Of a DNA stretch of 8,055 nucleotides, positions 5,734 through 8,055 are shown in pieces. The notes below the pieces were generated by a model. The model was not told the origin of the DNA. It saw nothing but the letters and a program-made list of their open reading frames with translations, and ran no database searches. The DNA comes from Candidatus Tayloriibacteriota bacterium (GTDB taxonomy: Bacteria > Patescibacteriota > Minisyncoccia > Phycocordibacterales > GWA1-40-21), in NCBI GenBank assembly GCA_026395155.1, contig JAPLZG010000079.1, positions 1 through 8,055 on the forward strand, read 5' to 3'. Positions within the stretch are counted from its first letter, which is position 1; each line of letters opens with the position of its first letter. The translations under genes and the position numbers were made by a program.

Positions 5734-5767
5734 ACCCCGTCAAATTGTTTTTTCATTTGACCGGGGT
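5734..5767. repeat. Bulged-stem element, inverted copy
   Basis: ACCCCGTCAAAT (5734-5745) pairs with ATTTGACCGGGGT (5755-5767) leaving one C unpaired, with a loop of TGTTTTTTC. Read on the minus strand it is ACCCC, one extra base, GTCAAAT and then ATTTGACGGGGT, the same plan as the two plus-oriented copies but with G as the extra base. Its left CCCCGT can also pair with ACGGGG of copy 1 (5713-5718), so alternative folds are possible. Confidence 0.65.
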
Positions 5768-5787
5768 CACATTATTAGCAATTATAT

Positions 5788-5809
5788 GGTGGCGAATTAT
5801 AGAGCCACC
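5788..5809. repeat. Small hairpin overlapping element copy 2
   Basis: GGTGGC (5788-5793) pairs with GCCACC (5804-5809) around a 10-base loop. The right arm uses bases that also begin the copy 2 stem (5806-5811), so this hairpin and copy 2 exclude each other at the base. This could form a switch if the region is transcribed. Confidence 0.4.
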
Positions 5810-5867
5810 CCAGTGAAATATTAGCAAGATGCGAGTAAAAGCTCGGAAGCTTTTATTTCACGGGGTG
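5806..5867. repeat. Bulged-stem element, copy 2
   Basis: CACCCC (5806-5811), an unpaired A (5812) and GTGAAATA (5813-5820) pair with TATTTCAC and GGGGTG (5854-5867): 14 bp with a single bulge. Inside is AAAAGCT/AGCTTTT (5837-5843 with 5848-5854) around CGGA. Compared with copy 1, the stem pairs differ in a compensating way (GTAAGA/TCTTAC against GTGAAA/TTTCAC), so pairing rather than sequence is kept. It ends 42 bases before the nusA start. Confidence 0.7.
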
Positions 5868-5910
5868 ATGATTTTCTAAAATTCACTATCGTTCATTAAG
5901 AAAATCATCA
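5866..5910 (+). promoter_or_regulatory. Inverted repeat enclosing the nusA start
   Basis: TGATGATTTTCT (5866-5877) and AGAAAATCATCA (5899-5910) are perfect reverse complements of 12 bases separated by 21 bases. The right arm contains the whole ribosome entry stretch and ends on the A of the nusA ATG. If transcribed, the stem would hide the start codon. The left arm shares T and G with the end of element copy 2. The DNA dyad could instead bind a repressor. There is no Shine-Dalgarno beyond the weak AAGAAAA inside this arm. Confidence 0.6.
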
Positions 5911-7112
5911 TGATAGATCTAAAAGTTATAAATTCCGTCATAGAACAGATGGAACAAGAAAGAGGAATACCAAAAGCGAAAATGCTCGAGGCTATTGAAA
6001 TGGCTCTCGCTACCGCATACAAAAAAGAATACGGAAAAAGAGGTCAAATAATCAGAACAAAAATGGACCTCTCGAGCGGTAAAATGGAATTCATACAAGT
6101 AAAAACTGTTGTTGATAAAGACAGTGTTATTATCCGTGAAGAAAAAAAAGAAGATGCAGAGGCTGAAGAAAGATTTAAAAGAACAAAAAGAATTGAAGAG
6201 GAAAAAGAAGAGTTAAACGAAAAAGGAGAAAAGATAGTTTATTATAATCCTGAACATCATATTTTTATTGCTGATGCAAAAAAAATAAAAAAAGATGCAA
6301 AGGTTGGTGATGAGCTCATATTCCCTCTTGAAGATAAAAGCGATTATGGAAGAATTGCAGCTCAAACAGCAAAACAAGTTATTGTTCAAAAAATAAGAGA
6401 GGCAGAAAAAGTATCTGTATTTAATGAATATGGAGAAAAAGAAGGAACAATTGTTAATGGAACAGTTCAAAGATTTGAAAGAGGAAATCTTTTTGTTGAT
6501 ATGGGAAGGGCTACAGCAATACTTCCTTTTGAGGAACAGCTTCCTGGTGAAAAATATCAGCCCGGAGAAAGAATTAGAGGATATCTTTATAGAGTGGAGG
6601 AAACACCAAAAGGAATTTTCTTGAGACTTTCGAGATCACATCCAAAATTTTTAGAAGAACTTTTCAAAACAGAATCACCAGAAATTGCAGATGGAACAGT
6701 TGAAATAAAATCTATTGCGAGAGAAGCTGGTTCAAGATCGAAAATTGCAGTATCATCAAAAGACTCACATATTGATCCTGTTGGAGCACTTGTTGGACAA
6801 AGAGGTGTCAGAGTTACAACTGTAATGTCTGAACTTGGCGGAGAAAAAATAGATATTATTGAATGGTCTGCTGATGCAAAAAAGTTTATTGAAGAAGCTC
6901 TTTCACCTGCAAGAATATTATCTGTATCAACAGACGAAGCAGAGAAAAAAGCGACTGTTGAAGTTTCATCCGATCAGCAATCTCTTGCTATCGGAAAGGG
7001 TGGCCAAAACGTCCGTCTTGCAGCAAAACTAACAGGATGGAAAATAGACATTATCTCTGTTGAGGGAGAATATGTTGAGGAAGGCTATTTTTTTTTACTA
7101 AAAGATGTATAA
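5910..7112 (+). CDS. nusA: Transcription elongation/termination factor NusA
   Basis: NusA binds RNA polymerase and nascent RNA, promotes pausing and hairpin-dependent termination, and takes part in antitermination complexes. The 400 residues read as an N-terminal polymerase-binding domain (1-170, with ALATAYKKEYG and TAKQVIVQKIREAEK), an S1 domain (about 175-243), KH1 (DPVGALVGQRGVRV, GQRG at 296-299; GGEKIDIIEW) and KH2 (SLAIGKGGQNVRLAAKLTGW, GKGG at 362-365). Both GxxG loops are intact. Relative to E. coli NusA, about 40 charged residues rich in K and E are inserted at about 72-112. There are no C-terminal acidic repeats, as in most bacteria outside Proteobacteria. The start at 5910 gives the normal MIDLKVINSVIEQMEQERG beginning. 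The last residues (EEGYFFLLKDV) are read through nine T's and could be shifted. No rimP precedes it and no infB follows. A long structured leader suggests control at this gene. Confidence 0.97.
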   Translation: MIDLKVINSVIEQMEQERGIPKAKMLEAIEMALATAYKKEYGKRGQIIRTKMDLSSGKMEFIQVKTVVDKDSVIIREEKKEDAEAEERFKRTKRIEEEKEELNEKGEKIVYYNPEHHIFIADAKKIKKDAKVGDELIFPLEDKSDYGRIAAQTAKQVIVQKIREAEKVSVFNEYGEKEGTIVNGTVQRFERGNLFVDMGRATAILPFEEQLPGEKYQPGERIRGYLYRVEETPKGIFLRLSRSHPKFLEELFKTESPEIADGTVEIKSIAREAGSRSKIAVSSKDSHIDPVGALVGQRGVRVTTVMSELGGEKIDIIEWSADAKKFIEEALSPARILSVSTDEAEKKATVEVSSDQQSLAIGKGGQNVRLAAKLTGWKIDIISVEGEYVEEGYFFLLKDV

Positions 7113-7118
7113 TTAAAT

Positions 7119-7178
7119 AGATTATATGCATAACACCTCGTCAGAGAAGCTTGCGAGAATATGATACATAATCTGTTT
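7119..7178 (+). terminator. Possible weak terminator after nusA
   Basis: AGATTAT (7119-7125) pairs with ATAATCT (7168-7174), enclosing a long loop that holds CTCG/CGAG (7137-7140 with 7154-7157). GTTTTA follows. The stem is AT-rich and the loop long, so termination would be inefficient, and read-through into the next gene is likely. Confidence 0.35.
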
Positions 7179-7212
7179 TATTAACAAAGACTTAATTTAT
7201 TTAAACAAAAAT

Positions 7213-7854
7213 ATGAAAAAAACAAAATTATTACCAACTCTACTTATAGTATCTTTTTTATCAGGGTCAGTGATGGCTATTGCAAGTAATGTATCACCTT
7301 CAAATAGTACTTCGACAAAAATATCAGAAGAAATGAAAGCTAAAATAGAAGAAGCAAAAAAACAAATCGAACAAGATAAAGAAATTCTTAAAGATTTAAA
7401 AGCATCTTCAACCTTAAATCAACAACAAAGACAACAAATATTAAAAGACGAGATTAATAAAAAGGCAGAAGAAAAGATTAATGAGCAAAGGGAAAAAGCA
7501 ACCGAGAGATTTACTGATGCGGTAAATAAATTAGAAAAAATAATAAAAAGAGTAGAATCAAGAATAGCAAAACTAGAAGCAAGTAGCACTGATATGACAA
7601 TCTCTAAAGGTTTTTTGGCTACTGCAAAGACACAGATGATAAGTGCAAAAGCTAATATTGAAATACTTGGCAATATGGTAGTACAATTAAATGCATCAAC
7701 AACAAAGAAAATATCAAAACAAAATATTAAAGACCAAGAAAAAAAGATTAAAGATGATTTAAAATTAGTACACAAGAGTATAGTTAACGCTGTAGAATCA
7801 ATGAAACCTGGAAGACCGGAAGAAAAAGCAACTTCAACAAAAAATAAAATTTAA
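7213..7854 (+). CDS. Small secreted coiled-coil protein, unknown function
   Basis: I do not recognise this 213-residue protein. Residues 1-24 are a signal peptide (MKKTK, hydrophobic LLPTLLIVSFLSGSVMAIA, likely cut near A24). A Ser/Thr-rich linker follows, then about 36-120, a highly charged helical stretch of K, E and Q (EEAKKQIEQDKEILKDLK, KAEEKINEQREKATERF) expected to form a coiled coil, and a second helical part at 130-195. Three Ala/Ser-Ser/Thr-Thr turns (KASSTL, EASSTD, NASTTK) seem to separate the helices. There are no cysteines and no enzyme motif. Similar short secreted helical proteins are common in Patescibacteria, some with DUF5667-like composition, but no family claim is made. 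It starts 100 bases after nusA without a clear Shine-Dalgarno or promoter, so it may be co-transcribed with nusA. Confidence 0.8.
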   Translation: MKKTKLLPTLLIVSFLSGSVMAIASNVSPSNSTSTKISEEMKAKIEEAKKQIEQDKEILKDLKASSTLNQQQRQQILKDEINKKAEEKINEQREKATERFTDAVNKLEKIIKRVESRIAKLEASSTDMTISKGFLATAKTQMISAKANIEILGNMVVQLNASTTKKISKQNIKDQEKKIKDDLKLVHKSIVNAVESMKPGRPEEKATSTKNKI

Positions 7855-7867
7855 TAGTTAATTCGTC

Positions 7868-7925
7868 CGCCTTTGCTTTAACCTCCTTCGTATAAAACTA
7901 CGGAGAGTCAAGGAAAGCCGTGGCG
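7868..7925. repeat. Long imperfect hairpin in the leader of the last gene
   Basis: Four short helices nest in order: CGCC/GGCG (7868-7871 with 7922-7925), GCTTT/AAAGC (7875-7879 with 7914-7918), CTC/GAG (7883-7885 with 7903-7905) and CGTA/TACG (7889-7892 with 7899-7902). They fill most of the 83-base gap between two plus-strand genes. The GC-richer outer stem covers the GAGG preceding the next start only partly. It may be a leader structure or another dispersed palindrome. Confidence 0.5.
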
Positions 7926-7937
7926 AGGCAAAAAAAT

Positions 7938-8055
7938 ATGGAAGAACAAAAAAATGGTATCGGGGCTCTCGCGGGGACAATAATAGTAGTGATAATTCTT
8001 ATTATTGGAGGCTTTTATTTCTACGGGCAAAGAATTGAAAAACAACAACAAAATG
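7938..8055 (+). CDS. Short membrane protein, N-terminal part (cut by window end)
   Basis: Only the first 39 codons are present; the frame stays open to the end. The visible protein is a short polar start (MEEQKNG), one hydrophobic segment at about residues 8-29 (IGALAGTIIVVIILIIGGFY) and then a polar Q/K/E-rich stretch (GQRIEKQQQN). That is the layout of a single-pass membrane protein, anchored by its N-terminus with the rest probably outside the cell. The start is supported by GAGG at 7925-7928, nine bases before the ATG; of the genes here it alone has a Shine-Dalgarno-like signal. Its function is unknown. It lies in the same direction as the secreted coiled-coil gene and 83 bases after it, so the two may share a transcript. 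Confidence 0.8.
   Translation, partial: MEEQKNGIGALAGTIIVVIILIIGGFYFYGQRIEKQQQN

Noticed and set aside
5611..5867. Integron attC sites
   Set aside because: Bulged hairpins suggested it, but the core sites GTTRRRY and RYYYAAC are missing, and no integrase or gene cassettes are present.
6213..6470. Minus-strand open frame inside nusA, and a similar one at 7419-7775
   Set aside because: Both lie antisense to A-rich coding sequence, which makes F-, S- and C-rich frames on the other strand by chance.

Overview
The window looks like chromosomal DNA from an AT-rich ultra-small bacterium of the Patescibacteria/CPR type, probably Parcubacteria-like. This is inferred from gene content and style: a compact four-domain S1 protein, a NusA without C-terminal acidic repeats, a large secreted GLUG-repeat protein with a DUF1566-like head, and short secreted or membrane orphan proteins. 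Start codons mostly lack Shine-Dalgarno sequences, and intergenic DNA is full of palindromes. TGA acts as a stop and no long frame needs recoding, so genetic code 11 fits and the TGA=Gly code of Gracilibacteria/SR1 does not.

Layout: (1) 1-287 has no gene. It holds a (TA)10 tract, a consensus DnaA box, an inverted pair of REP-like 29-mers and a promoter for the S1 gene. (2) 288-1386 is a ribosomal protein S1 gene split into two overlapping frames by a frameshift near an A-run at 798-801. (3) 1387-1546 separates converging genes: tandem heptanucleotide repeats flank a perfect 17-bp hairpin that probably terminates both genes. (4) 1547-4963 (minus) is a 1138-residue secreted mosaic surface protein. 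(5) 4964-5909 is 946 bp without a credible gene. Its first half is a patchwork of palindromes, direct repeats, a second DnaA box and an identical second copy of the REP-like sequence. A promoter-like pair and a hairpin with a T7 tail follow at 5520-5587. (6) 5611-5910, just upstream of nusA, holds three related stem elements, each with one unpaired base after CCCC and compensating changes in the stems, then a 12-bp inverted repeat that includes the first base of the nusA start codon. (7) 5910-7112 is nusA. (8) 7213-7854 is a small secreted coiled-coil protein, and 7938 to the window end is the start of a single-pass membrane protein.

S1 (translation initiation) and NusA (transcription elongation and termination) are the two housekeeping genes. 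The neighbours usual for nusA in many bacteria (rimP upstream, infB downstream) are absent here. The strongest candidate for something undescribed is the repeated bulged-stem element family filling the nusA leader. It could be a cis-regulatory RNA, a small non-autonomous mobile repeat, or a mobile repeat reused as a leader. No transposase, CRISPR array, tRNA or rRNA was recognised.
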